This document shows positions 58,158 to 64,000 of a stretch of 64,000 bases of DNA, piece after piece. Position 1 is the first letter of the stretch; each line of letters starts with the position of its first letter. A program made the translations under genes and the position numbers. The notes below the pieces were generated by a model that was not told the DNA's origin, did not search any database, and worked only from the letters and a program-made list of their open reading frames with translations. Location of the stretch: the NCBI GenBank assembly GCA_037200385.1, contig JBBCGL010000001.1, positions 186,001-250,000 of the forward strand, in the 5' to 3' direction. Source of the DNA: Rhizomicrobium sp. Lineage in GTDB: Bacteria; Pseudomonadota; Alphaproteobacteria; Micropepsales; Micropepsaceae.

Positions 58158-58789
58158 GCACTGTCCTCCCCCGATGCGGAAAGATACCAGCCACTGAACA
58201 CGGTGCGCGGCCCGCCCGCGTTGACCGGCGTCACGCGGTGTTCCAGCGCTGGGCTCACGCGGAACACCAGCGCCGATCCCGGCTGGCGATGCGTGTGCCG
58301 GAACAGGATCTCGCCGGTGTCGCGGCGCCGCATCTCGAAAACGCCGCCCTCATAGGGCGCATCGCCGAGGTTGATCGTCACCGCCAGCATGCGCGCGGAC
58401 GCGCCGATGTCGTCGTGCCAGTCGAGCGCTTGCCCTCCGCCGCCTTCGAAGCGCGCGACGGCGCCGGTGACGGCGCCCAGCGGCGAGACACCGGTGATCC
58501 GCGTCAGCCAATCGCGCAGGGCCTGACGCCGCAGCAGGTGACGGAGCAGGTTGCCCAGGCGGGTCGGCCGCTCGCGCAGGCGTGGTCCGACACCGTCCAC
58601 CGCGCAGGCCACAAAGCGCGCCGCGCCGATTGCGGGCGCCAGCGTTTGCAAGACGTCCGGCTGGATCAGATCGGGCAGCTCCAGCACGTGTCGCCGTGCA
58701 AACTGCGCCGCGAGCGCCGCGTCGCTCTGCGGGTCGCCGGCGATCACGGTGTCATGCGAGGTCAGGCAAATGCGCGGCGAAGAACGCAT
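58154..58789 (-). CDS. 2OG-Fe(II) oxygenase, prolyl-4-hydroxylase type (copy C)
   Basis: A 211-residue dioxygenase. The metal triad is complete: LDWHDDIG gives H125 and D127, and LEHRVTPV gives H184. [12 protein letters not shown] contributes the 2-oxoglutarate Arg (about 194). Paralogous to the genes at 58831 and 59413. It overlaps methyltransferase copy 1 by four bases. The substrate may be a protein, a lipid or a small molecule. The frame stays open upstream into copy B, but ATG 58789 is where family likeness starts. Confidence 0.83.
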   Translation of the reverse strand: MRSSPRICLTSHDTVIAGDPQSDAALAAQFARRHVLELPDLIQPDVLQTLAPAIGAARFVACAVDGVGPRLRERPTRLGNLLRHLLRRQALRDWLTRITGVSPLGAVTGAVARFEGGGGQALDWHDDIGASARMLAVTINLGDAPYEGGVFEMRRRDTGEILFRHTHRQPGSALVFRVSPALEHRVTPVNAGGPRTVFSGWYLSASGEDSA

Positions 58790-58830
58790 GTCGCCGGCGC
58801 GGCCCGCAAGGCCGGGCTCGGCCGGCGCGC

Positions 58831-59274
58831 TCACGTCCGCGGGCCCAGATACCAGCCGCCGAACACGGGGCGCGGCCCGCCCGCCGTCACCGGCGTCACG
58901 CGGCGCATGATCTGCTTGCTGATGGGGAAAATAACCCAGGAGAAGGGCCGCGCGTGATGGAAGCGGAACGTCACCGCGCCCTCGCGTGTGGGCTTCAGCT
59001 CGAACAGGCCGTCTTCGAACGCCTCGTGGCTGAGGCCGACCGTGAAGCCCAGCAGGCGCGGGTCGTCGTTCACGTCGTTGTGCCCGTCCAGGCGCTGTTC
59101 GGTATTGGCCGTGAAGCGCGCGGTTGCGCCCCGCACTTTGACCAGCGGGCCTGTGCCGGTGATCTTTGCGATCCAGCTGCGCACCGCTTCGCGATTCAGG
59201 ATCCCACGCACGATAATGGCGGCGCGCATCGGCGCCTCGAACAGGTTGGCGGAAAAAAGCAGGCGCGGCCGCAT
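58831..59274 (-). CDS. Shortened 2OG-Fe(II) oxygenase, probably inactive (copy B)
   Basis: 147 residues. The first nine (MRPRLLFSA) align with the N-terminus of copy A (MPPRIRISA); then about 58 residues are missing relative to it, after which the two run together. LDGHNDVND gives H65 and D67. At the distance where paralogues have the second metal His (59 residues later) it has Arg (IMRRVTPV, R124), and the usual Trp before the first His is Gly. It is therefore likely to be catalytically dead, though the frame is open. Confidence 0.75.
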   Translation of the reverse strand: MRPRLLFSANLFEAPMRAAIIVRGILNREAVRSWIAKITGTGPLVKVRGATARFTANTEQRLDGHNDVNDDPRLLGFTVGLSHEAFEDGLFELKPTREGAVTFRFHHARPFSWVIFPISKQIMRRVTPVTAGGPRPVFGGWYLGPRT

Positions 59275-59277
59275 GAG

Positions 59278-59337
59278 TCAGGCCGCCTGGGCTGCGGCCG
59301 CCGGCTCCGGCACGATGGTGGGATCGAAGCACTTCAT
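59278..59337 (-). pseudogene. 19-codon relic of the fatty-acid desaturase gene
   Basis: The frame MKCFDPTIVPEPAAAAQAA starts like the desaturase at 60058-61008 (MNRFDPTTV) and ends like it (KPEPAAPLAA), with everything between lost. The DNA upstream over about 55 bp, including TATAAT, also matches. It stands in front of shortened oxygenase copy B in the same way that the full desaturase stands in front of copy A. Confidence 0.65.
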
Positions 59338-59343
59338 CGCGCG

Positions 59344-59372
59344 ATTATAGGACGATCCGGCCCGTTATGAAG
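59344..59372 (-). promoter_or_regulatory. Promoter (duplicated), leaderless start
   Basis: On the minus strand CTTCAT (complement of 59367-59372), a 17-base spacer and TATAAT (complement of 59344-59349), then six bases and ATG. Transcription would begin at or next to the A of the ATG at 59337. It matches the desaturase promoter at 61015-61043. Confidence 0.6.
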
Positions 59373-59412
59373 GCTCAAGTTCCGCTACGGCGAAAGAAGG
59401 GCTTCGCCGCGA

Positions 59413-60054
59413 TCACCGCGCCGGCTTTGTCGCTCTTGCGATCCGCTCCGACAGGAACCAGCCGCCGAACACGGTCCGGGGCCCGCCGGCCGTCACCGGC
59501 GTCACGCGATGCATCAGCCGCTCGTCGATCCGGAACACCAGCGCGGTGCCCCATTGTGCATGCTCGTATTGCAGCAGCAACGCTTCGGAGCCGTGCCGTT
59601 TCATCTCGAACCGCCCGCCGTCATAAGGCACGGTGCCGAGATTGACCGTCACGCCCAACCGGCGCCGCGCGTCGCGCACGTCGTTGTGCCAGTCGAGCTG
59701 CTGCCCGCCGCCCGCCTGGAATTGCGCCGTCGCGCCCCATACCGCCGCGAGCGGCGTCACGCCGGTGACCCGCTCGAGCCAGTTGCGCAAGGCCGGTCGG
59801 TTGAGCAGCCAGCACAGGAGCGGGCCGGAGCGCGCGGGCGTCTCGCGCAGGCGGCTTCCCTCGATCGCGATGTCGTCGGGGACGAACCGCACCTCGTGCC
59901 ACAGCCTTGCGAACATCGCCTGGACGTCCGGCGCGAAGAGGTCGCGCAGCTCGATCGCATTATGCGCCGCGAATTGCGCGGCCATGTCGGCGTCGAAGGC
60001 GGCGTCGCTCTCGATGGTCGTCTCGGCGGCGGAAATGCGGATGCGCGGCGGCAC
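59413..60054 (-). CDS. 2OG-Fe(II) oxygenase, prolyl-4-hydroxylase type (copy A)
   Basis: A 213-residue dioxygenase with complete metal triad H123/D125 (LDWHNDVRD) and H182 (LMHRVTPV), and the Arg in GGPRTVFGGWF. It starts with GTG only three bases after the desaturase stop, so the two are co-translated. The partner gene is a membrane lipid desaturase, which points to a lipid-linked role; that is inference. Confidence 0.83.
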   Translation of the reverse strand: MPPRIRISAAETTIESDAAFDADMAAQFAAHNAIELRDLFAPDVQAMFARLWHEVRFVPDDIAIEGSRLRETPARSGPLLCWLLNRPALRNWLERVTGVTPLAAVWGATAQFQAGGGQQLDWHNDVRDARRRLGVTVNLGTVPYDGGRFEMKRHGSEALLLQYEHAQWGTALVFRIDERLMHRVTPVTAGGPRTVFGGWFLSERIARATKPAR

Positions 60055-60057
60055 GCC

Positions 60058-61008
60058 TCAGGCTGCCAGCGGGGCCGCAGGCTCCGGCTTCGAGGTGGCC
60101 AGCTTCAGCATGGCGACATAGCCGGGCTGGATCTCCATCTTCGGGCCGAGGCCCTTGGCCAGCAGCAGGCGGTGCAGTTTCGGCAGGTTGTAGCAGGGCA
60201 CGTAGAACAGCAGGTGATGGTCGACGTGATAGTTCACCCAGTAAGGCGCCAGCAGGGCGCGTACCGGCCAGGACGCATAGGTCGTGCGCGCATTGCGGAA
60301 CACGTCGTCGTTGTCCGGCACCATGGCGTGCTCGGCGATGTTGCGGATGCGGGTGATCGCCATCTGCCAGGTGAGGTTGGGCAGCAGCCAGAACATCAGG
60401 AAATAATGCGGCTTGCCGAAGGCCGTCATCAGCCCGAGCAGGATGAGCTGCACCAGGTATTGCGGTCCGACCCGCTTCCAGAAGACCCGGGCGCGCTGGC
60501 CCAGCGTCATGCCGGGCTCGCCTAGCGAGCGCAGGAGCTGCGCCTTGCGCTGCTTGAAGCCCGTCTGACCTGTGAGATCGCGGACCATCTTGCGGCGGAA
60601 GCTGTCGCGCGTGATCGGAAACTTGGCCGAAAGTCCGAGATCGGGATCGTCCGCCTGCTGCGTGCGGCGGTGATGCACCAGGTGGTAATGCCGATAGCCG
60701 ATCATCTCGCCCATGGTCGGATAGGCGCAGAGCCATTGCCCCACCCATTCGTTCAGCCGGCGCGTCCGCATCAGCACGCCATGCGCCGCGTCATGCATCA
60801 GGATGGCGAGGCCGAGCTGCCGGCTGCCGATCACGACCACCGCGGCGAGGAAGGTCAGCGGATTGGGCCACAGCGCATAGATCGCCATCGCCGCCCCGAT
60901 CACGACCCAGGCATGCAGGACGCAGAGCATGCCGGTGACATCCGAGCGCGCCCGCACGCTCGCCATCTCTTCAGGGCTGAGGACGGTTGTGGGATCGAAG
61001 CGGTTCAT
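60058..61008 (-). CDS. Membrane fatty-acid desaturase/hydroxylase
   Basis: 316 residues, two pairs of membrane helices and the three His boxes of the di-iron desaturase family: HDAAHG, HYHLVHHRRTQ and HVDHHLLF. The N-terminus is MNRFDPTTVLSPEEM. TATAAT ends seven bases before the ATG, so the mRNA is probably leaderless; the frame is open further up but crosses this promoter. Followed after three bases by 2OG oxygenase copy A. Fatty acyl chains or a carotenoid-like lipid are likely substrates. Confidence 0.85.
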   Translation of the reverse strand: MNRFDPTTVLSPEEMASVRARSDVTGMLCVLHAWVVIGAAMAIYALWPNPLTFLAAVVVIGSRQLGLAILMHDAAHGVLMRTRRLNEWVGQWLCAYPTMGEMIGYRHYHLVHHRRTQQADDPDLGLSAKFPITRDSFRRKMVRDLTGQTGFKQRKAQLLRSLGEPGMTLGQRARVFWKRVGPQYLVQLILLGLMTAFGKPHYFLMFWLLPNLTWQMAITRIRNIAEHAMVPDNDDVFRNARTTYASWPVRALLAPYWVNYHVDHHLLFYVPCYNLPKLHRLLLAKGLGPKMEIQPGYVAMLKLATSKPEPAAPLAA

Positions 61009-61014
61009 CCCCTG

Positions 61015-61043
61015 ATTATAGGACGATCCCGCCTGTAATGAAG
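61015..61043 (-). promoter_or_regulatory. Desaturase promoter, leaderless start
   Basis: CTTCAT (complement of 61038-61043), a 17-base spacer, TATAAT (complement of 61015-61020), six bases, ATG at 61008. The block 60986-61064 is duplicated at 59315-59392. Confidence 0.65.
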
Positions 61044-61066
61044 GCCTTAGTTCCGCCTCGGCGGCG

Positions 61067-62008
61067 TCACCAGATCCAGCTGGACAGCACAAAGGCCGCC
61101 GCGATCAGCGCGCCGGTGTCGCGGTTGGCGCGGAACAGCTTGAGGCAGGCGGCCGGGTCGCCGATCTTGAGCCGATGGACCTGCCACAGCAGGTGCACCC
61201 CCGCGGCGAGCATCACGAAGGCGAACGGCCAGCCGGCATGGGCGGTGAACCCGGCCGCCAGCACCAGCGCGAAGGCGGCGGCATAGAAGCCCAGCACCCA
61301 CTCCCGCGCCCGCGCCCCGAACAGCAGCGCGGTCGATTTCACGCCGATCAGCGCGTCGTCTTCCTTGTCCTGCAGCGCATAGATCGTGTCGTAGCCCAGC
61401 GTCCAGAACACCAGCCCGGCATAGAGCATCGCATCCGCCGTCTCGAGCGTTCCGGTCTGCGCCGCGAAGCCGAGCAGGGCGCCCCAGTTGAAGGTAAGCC
61501 CGAGCCAGGCCTGCGGCCACCAGGTGACGCGCTTCATGAAGGGGTAGGCCGCGACCAGCAGCAGCGACGCCGCGCCGACCGCTATCGCAAAGTGGTTGAG
61601 CTGGAGCAGGATCGCGAAGCCGGCGGCGAGCTGCGCCCCGAGGAACAGCCATGCCTGGCGCAGCGTCACTGCGCCGGACGGAATCGGCCGCCCCCGCGTC
61701 CGTGCCACCTGCGCATCGATGTCGCGGTCTACGATGTCGTTATAGGTGCAGCCCGCGCCGCGCATCACCAGCGCGCCGATGCCGAACAGCACCAGCAGAT
61801 AAAGATCGTGCCAGGACGAGAACGGCCGCTCGCTCGCGATGGCGCCCAGCACCAGCCCGAAAACGCAGGGCCAGAACAGAAGCCAGCCCGGATGCGGCCG
61901 GTCCAGCCGCATCAGCCGAAGGAAGGGCCGCAGCCGCGGCGGTGCGCCGTCGACCCAGGTCCGCGCGACGGCGTCGGCCGGTTTGAGGCTGGCGGTTGTT
62001 TCGCTCAT
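61067..62008 (-). CDS. ubiA: 4-hydroxybenzoate polyprenyltransferase
   Basis: A 313-residue inner-membrane prenyltransferase of ubiquinone synthesis. Both Asp-rich motifs are seen: YNDIVDRDID and YALQDKEDD. Eight or nine membrane helices. ATG 62008 is chosen; a GTG nine bases earlier is also possible. Divergent from rsmE with 26 bp between the starts. It lies 58 bp upstream of the desaturase gene on the same strand, but a separate promoter lies in that gap. Confidence 0.95.
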   Translation of the reverse strand: MSETTASLKPADAVARTWVDGAPPRLRPFLRLMRLDRPHPGWLLFWPCVFGLVLGAIASERPFSSWHDLYLLVLFGIGALVMRGAGCTYNDIVDRDIDAQVARTRGRPIPSGAVTLRQAWLFLGAQLAAGFAILLQLNHFAIAVGAASLLLVAAYPFMKRVTWWPQAWLGLTFNWGALLGFAAQTGTLETADAMLYAGLVFWTLGYDTIYALQDKEDDALIGVKSTALLFGARAREWVLGFYAAAFALVLAAGFTAHAGWPFAFVMLAAGVHLLWQVHRLKIGDPAACLKLFRANRDTGALIAAAFVLSSWIW

Positions 62009-62034
62009 GGCCGCCACACTACAAGTATTCCGGC

Positions 62035-62847
62035 ATGAGCGAAAACGATCTCACCTATCCCGGCGGCAAGTTGCGTCTCCATGTCGAGGCTGCGCTGGGC
62101 GAAGGGCTGCGCGTCATGCCCGATGCGGGGCAGGCGCATTACCTGCTGCATGTCATGCGGGCCAAGGCCGGCGACCGCGTCAATCTGTTCAACGGCCGCG
62201 ACGGCGAATGGCTCGCCCGCATCGCCGAGGCTTCCAAGCGCGCCTGCGTGCTGGAATGCGAGCGGCGTGTCGCGCCGCAGGTCGCGGTTCCCGATCTTTG
62301 GCTCTGCTTCGCGCCGATCAAGAAGACCCCGGCCGACTATGTCGTGCAGAAGGCTACCGAGCTCGGCGTCCGCGTTCTGCAGCCGGTCTTCACCCGTCGC
62401 ACCATCGTCACCCGCGTGAATCTCGACCGCATGCGCGCCAATGCCGTCGAGGCGGCCGAGCAGTCCGGGCGTCTGAGCGTCCCCGACTGCCGCGAGCCGC
62501 TCACCGTCGACAAGCTGCTCGCGCGTTGGCCCCGCGACCGCCGCCTGTTCTTCTGCGACGAGGGTGGTGACGCGCTCTCCATCGCCGAGGCCGTCCGCAA
62601 TCCGCCACCGTTGATGGAAGAGGGCGGCGAGCTCATGGTCAGCGCAAGCGCGGCGCGGGAGGTCTTGCATGAGCCCGCCGCCATCTTCACCGGCCCCGAA
62701 GGCGGCTTCGACGCGGCCGAGCGCGAAATGCTTCGTGCATTCCCGTTTGTCACCCCCGTGACGCTCGGCCCCCGCATCCTGCGCGCCGACACAGCGGCAT
62801 TGGCTGCACTGACGATCTGGCAATCAATCCAAGGCGATTGGCACTAG
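62035..62847 (+). CDS. rsmE: 16S rRNA (uracil(1498)-N3)-methyltransferase
   Basis: A 270-residue SPOUT methyltransferase. An N-terminal PUA-like domain (HYLLHVMRAKAGDRVNLFNGRDGEW) is followed by the knotted domain with KKTPADYVVQKATELGV, AAEQSGR, FTGPEGGFDAAE and LGPRILRADTAALAAL. ATG 62035 is taken because homology begins at MSENDLTYPG. Confidence 0.94.
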   Translation: MSENDLTYPGGKLRLHVEAALGEGLRVMPDAGQAHYLLHVMRAKAGDRVNLFNGRDGEWLARIAEASKRACVLECERRVAPQVAVPDLWLCFAPIKKTPADYVVQKATELGVRVLQPVFTRRTIVTRVNLDRMRANAVEAAEQSGRLSVPDCREPLTVDKLLARWPRDRRLFFCDEGGDALSIAEAVRNPPPLMEEGGELMVSASAAREVLHEPAAIFTGPEGGFDAAEREMLRAFPFVTPVTLGPRILRADTAALAALTIWQSIQGDWH

Positions 62848-62864
62848 CGATTTTGCCGATGTAC

Positions 62865-62967
62865 TGTCATCCCGGCCAGGCGGTGCGTAAGCATCGCGCA
62901 GAGCCGGGACCCATCGTGCCGTCGGCTCCATGGGTCCCGGCTCTCGCTGCGCTCGGCCGGCATCAGA
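62865..62967. repeat. Divergent family C-like repeat
   Basis: TGTCATCCCGGCC ... GAGCCGGGACCCAT ... ATGGGTCCCGGCTC ... GGCCGGCATCA: nested inverted repeats similar in plan to family C but different in the inner part. It lies between rsmE and the ArsR gene. Confidence 0.65.
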
Positions 62968-62990
62968 CGGAAGATAAGTGGTCCTGAGGG

Positions 62991-63071
62991 CTACCGCGCG
63001 AGCTTGCCCAGATCCACGCCGTACAGCGCCACCCCGTCGCGCAGCACACCGTCGCTCGCCAATGAGCTCAC
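62991..63071 (-). pseudogene. 26-codon frame coupled to the ArsR gene
   Basis: GTG at 63071 overlaps the ArsR stop (GTGA) and runs to TAG at 62991-62993, with a segment GVALYGVDLGKLAR at its end. It might be the stump of a gene once downstream of arsR, such as an SRPBCC protein, or chance. No family was recognised. Confidence 0.25.
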
Positions 63072-63367
63072 GATTTCATCGGCTCCGCTTCCAGCGCACC
63101 GGGTTTCGTCGTCCAGAACTTGCGCAGGTCGTTCACCCAGTCCGCCACTTGGCCCACCCCCTCCGGATCGAGTTCGTAGAATCGCTTCTGCGCCTCCGCC
63201 CGGACCTTCACGAGCCGGGCGTCGCGCAATGTCTTCAGATGCTGCGAGACCGCCGGTTTGGTCATGGCGAAGCGGCTGGCGATGTCGCCGGACGACAATG
63301 CGCCCTGCGCCAGCATGGTGAGGATGCGCTGGCGAGTCGGATCGGCGAGGGCGGTCAGCGTTTGCAC
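63068..63367 (-). CDS. ArsR-family transcriptional regulator
   Basis: A 99-residue winged-helix repressor: LADPTRQRILTMLAQGALSSGDIASRFAMTKPAVSQHLKTLRDARLV is the complete HTH region. No CxC metal site is visible, so it belongs to the non-metal ArsR group that usually controls an adjoining SRPBCC or similar gene, which is missing here. The start is GTG at 63367. TACAAT about ten bases upstream could be its -10, giving a very short leader. Confidence 0.88.
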   Translation of the reverse strand: MQTLTALADPTRQRILTMLAQGALSSGDIASRFAMTKPAVSQHLKTLRDARLVKVRAEAQKRFYELDPEGVGQVADWVNDLRKFWTTKPGALEAEPMKS

Positions 63368-63399
63368 GCCGCTAATATTGTACCTAATGCTTAATTAAG

Positions 63400-63999
63400 T
63401 CACGGCGAAATTATGGAGAGGGCCGGACTTTGCTTCGCCCCGGGCGACGCGGACGCCGGTTGGGGGACGGATGCCGTGGCGATGGTTCTGCCGCCGGTGG
63501 TCAGCCGCGCCAGCAGCGCCGCGTTGCGCGTCTGCAAATCGGCCAGGAACTCGGCCGGCCTGCGCACATAGGCGTTGTCGCCGCCGACCGAGAGGCCGAC
63601 CGCCGCTGCGACCTCTTTGACGAAGATCACGCAATTGTGGGTGTCGAGGTCGTAAGAAGGCTGGGGTGCGTCGCGCCAGCGCGCGACCACGGCCAGCACT
63701 GCCGCATACTGCCTGTCCGTCAGGGGAAAGGAAAAGTAGGGCGTGTCCTGCGCCACATAACTGTCTTCGGCACCGACGACGACGCCGTCCACCTTGCCCC
63801 ACAGGACGGACGGGCCCACCACCGGCGGGGTGAATCCGAAATTCGCCTTGACCGGCAGATGCCCGATCTCCGTCGTGCCGTTCAGCGTCACATAGGCATG
63901 GGGAAACTCGATCCAGAAACCCTTGTTGCCAAGCTTGTGGGCATAGAAGGAAATCGTGACCGCAGCCGCCGCGGGCCCCACGAACGCGAAAAAAGTGAA
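63400..63999 (-). CDS. Exported protein with papain-like motif (5' partial)
   Basis: About 200 residues; the frame is open to the right edge. FTFFAFVGPAAAA at the edge looks like the end of a signal peptide. Motifs are FPHAYVTLNG, YFSFPLTDRQYAAVL and YDLDTHNCVIFVKEVAAAVGL. A His before an N-C pair is the order seen in permuted papain/NlpC-type folds, so a cell-wall amidase or acyltransferase is possible; this is a weak inference. The C-terminus is Ala/Pro/Ser-rich and probably disordered. Confidence 0.6.
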   Translation of the reverse strand, partial: FTFFAFVGPAAAAVTISFYAHKLGNKGFWIEFPHAYVTLNGTTEIGHLPVKANFGFTPPVVGPSVLWGKVDGVVVGAEDSYVAQDTPYFSFPLTDRQYAAVLAVVARWRDAPQPSYDLDTHNCVIFVKEVAAAVGLSVGGDNAYVRRPAEFLADLQTRNAALLARLTTGGRTIATASVPQPASASPGAKQSPALSIISP

Positions 64000-64000
64000 C

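Overview
The window is chromosomal DNA of a very GC-rich alphaproteobacterium. Support for this: a perfect CtrA-type box (GTTAA-N7-TTAAC), an EcfG/general-stress type promoter (GGAAC-N17-CGTT), the alphaproteobacterial marker families DUF2093 and DUF4170, and a lipid A gene block (msbA-waaA-lpxK-lpxL) sitting beside cysQ-like, pmbA, xseA and purD genes. The style of the proteins, with several retropepsin-like proteins and short palindromic repeats, would fit a Rhizomicrobium/Micropepsales-like lineage, but that is a guess. No tRNA, rRNA or CRISPR array was seen.

Layout. 1-7.2 kb: a retropepsin/PDZ protein cut by the left edge, a thiolase, an SDR, serine hydroxymethyltransferase, a GNAT, a decayed antitoxin and a compact three-gene toxin-antitoxin-like operon. 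7.2-12.8 kb: a DnaJ-like chaperone, a Sel1 lipoprotein, an SGNH esterase and an unusual 812-residue acyltransferase-SGNH-Rpf-like fusion. 12.9-18.5 kb: pdxH, a cation efflux protein, an SDR that carries an intergenic repeat inside its reading frame, a phosphoesterase and an Fsr-like MFS transporter. 18.5-28.1 kb: GNAT, a stress-regulated hemerythrin, RluB, TadA, an MBL hydrolase, a DsbA-like isomerase, a sulfatase, two glutathione transferases and an IS630-type element inserted exactly in a stop codon. 28.1-38.5 kb: GNAT-DUF1275-TerC-PAP2, an acyl-CoA dehydrogenase with a strong terminator, a PAS histidine kinase with a CtrA box, an APH-type kinase, HAD, purD and xseA.

38.6-50 kb is the envelope block: DUF2093, a Tat-exported M23 peptidase, lpxL-lpxK-waaA-msbA-DUF4170-cysQ-pmbA on the minus strand, a double-domain retropepsin and ubiD. 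50.3-56.4 kb: an APC permease, a FUSC protein, a small ATPase and a divergent pair of citrate synthases, one of which carries an N-terminal DNA-binding domain and faces tandem TGATCA palindromes. 56.5-62 kb is a nearly gap-free minus-strand cluster: ubiA, a fatty-acid desaturase, three 2OG-Fe(II) oxygenases (one decayed), a 19-codon desaturase relic, two METTL20-like methyltransferases and a DUF4279-like protein. It ends with rsmE, an ArsR regulator and an exported protein cut by the right edge.

At least five families of short palindromic repeats are scattered between genes. The strongest candidates for something undescribed are the oxygenase/desaturase/methyltransferase cluster with its duplicated leaderless promoter, the acyltransferase-SGNH-Rpf fusion, and the three-gene toxin-antitoxin-like operon.
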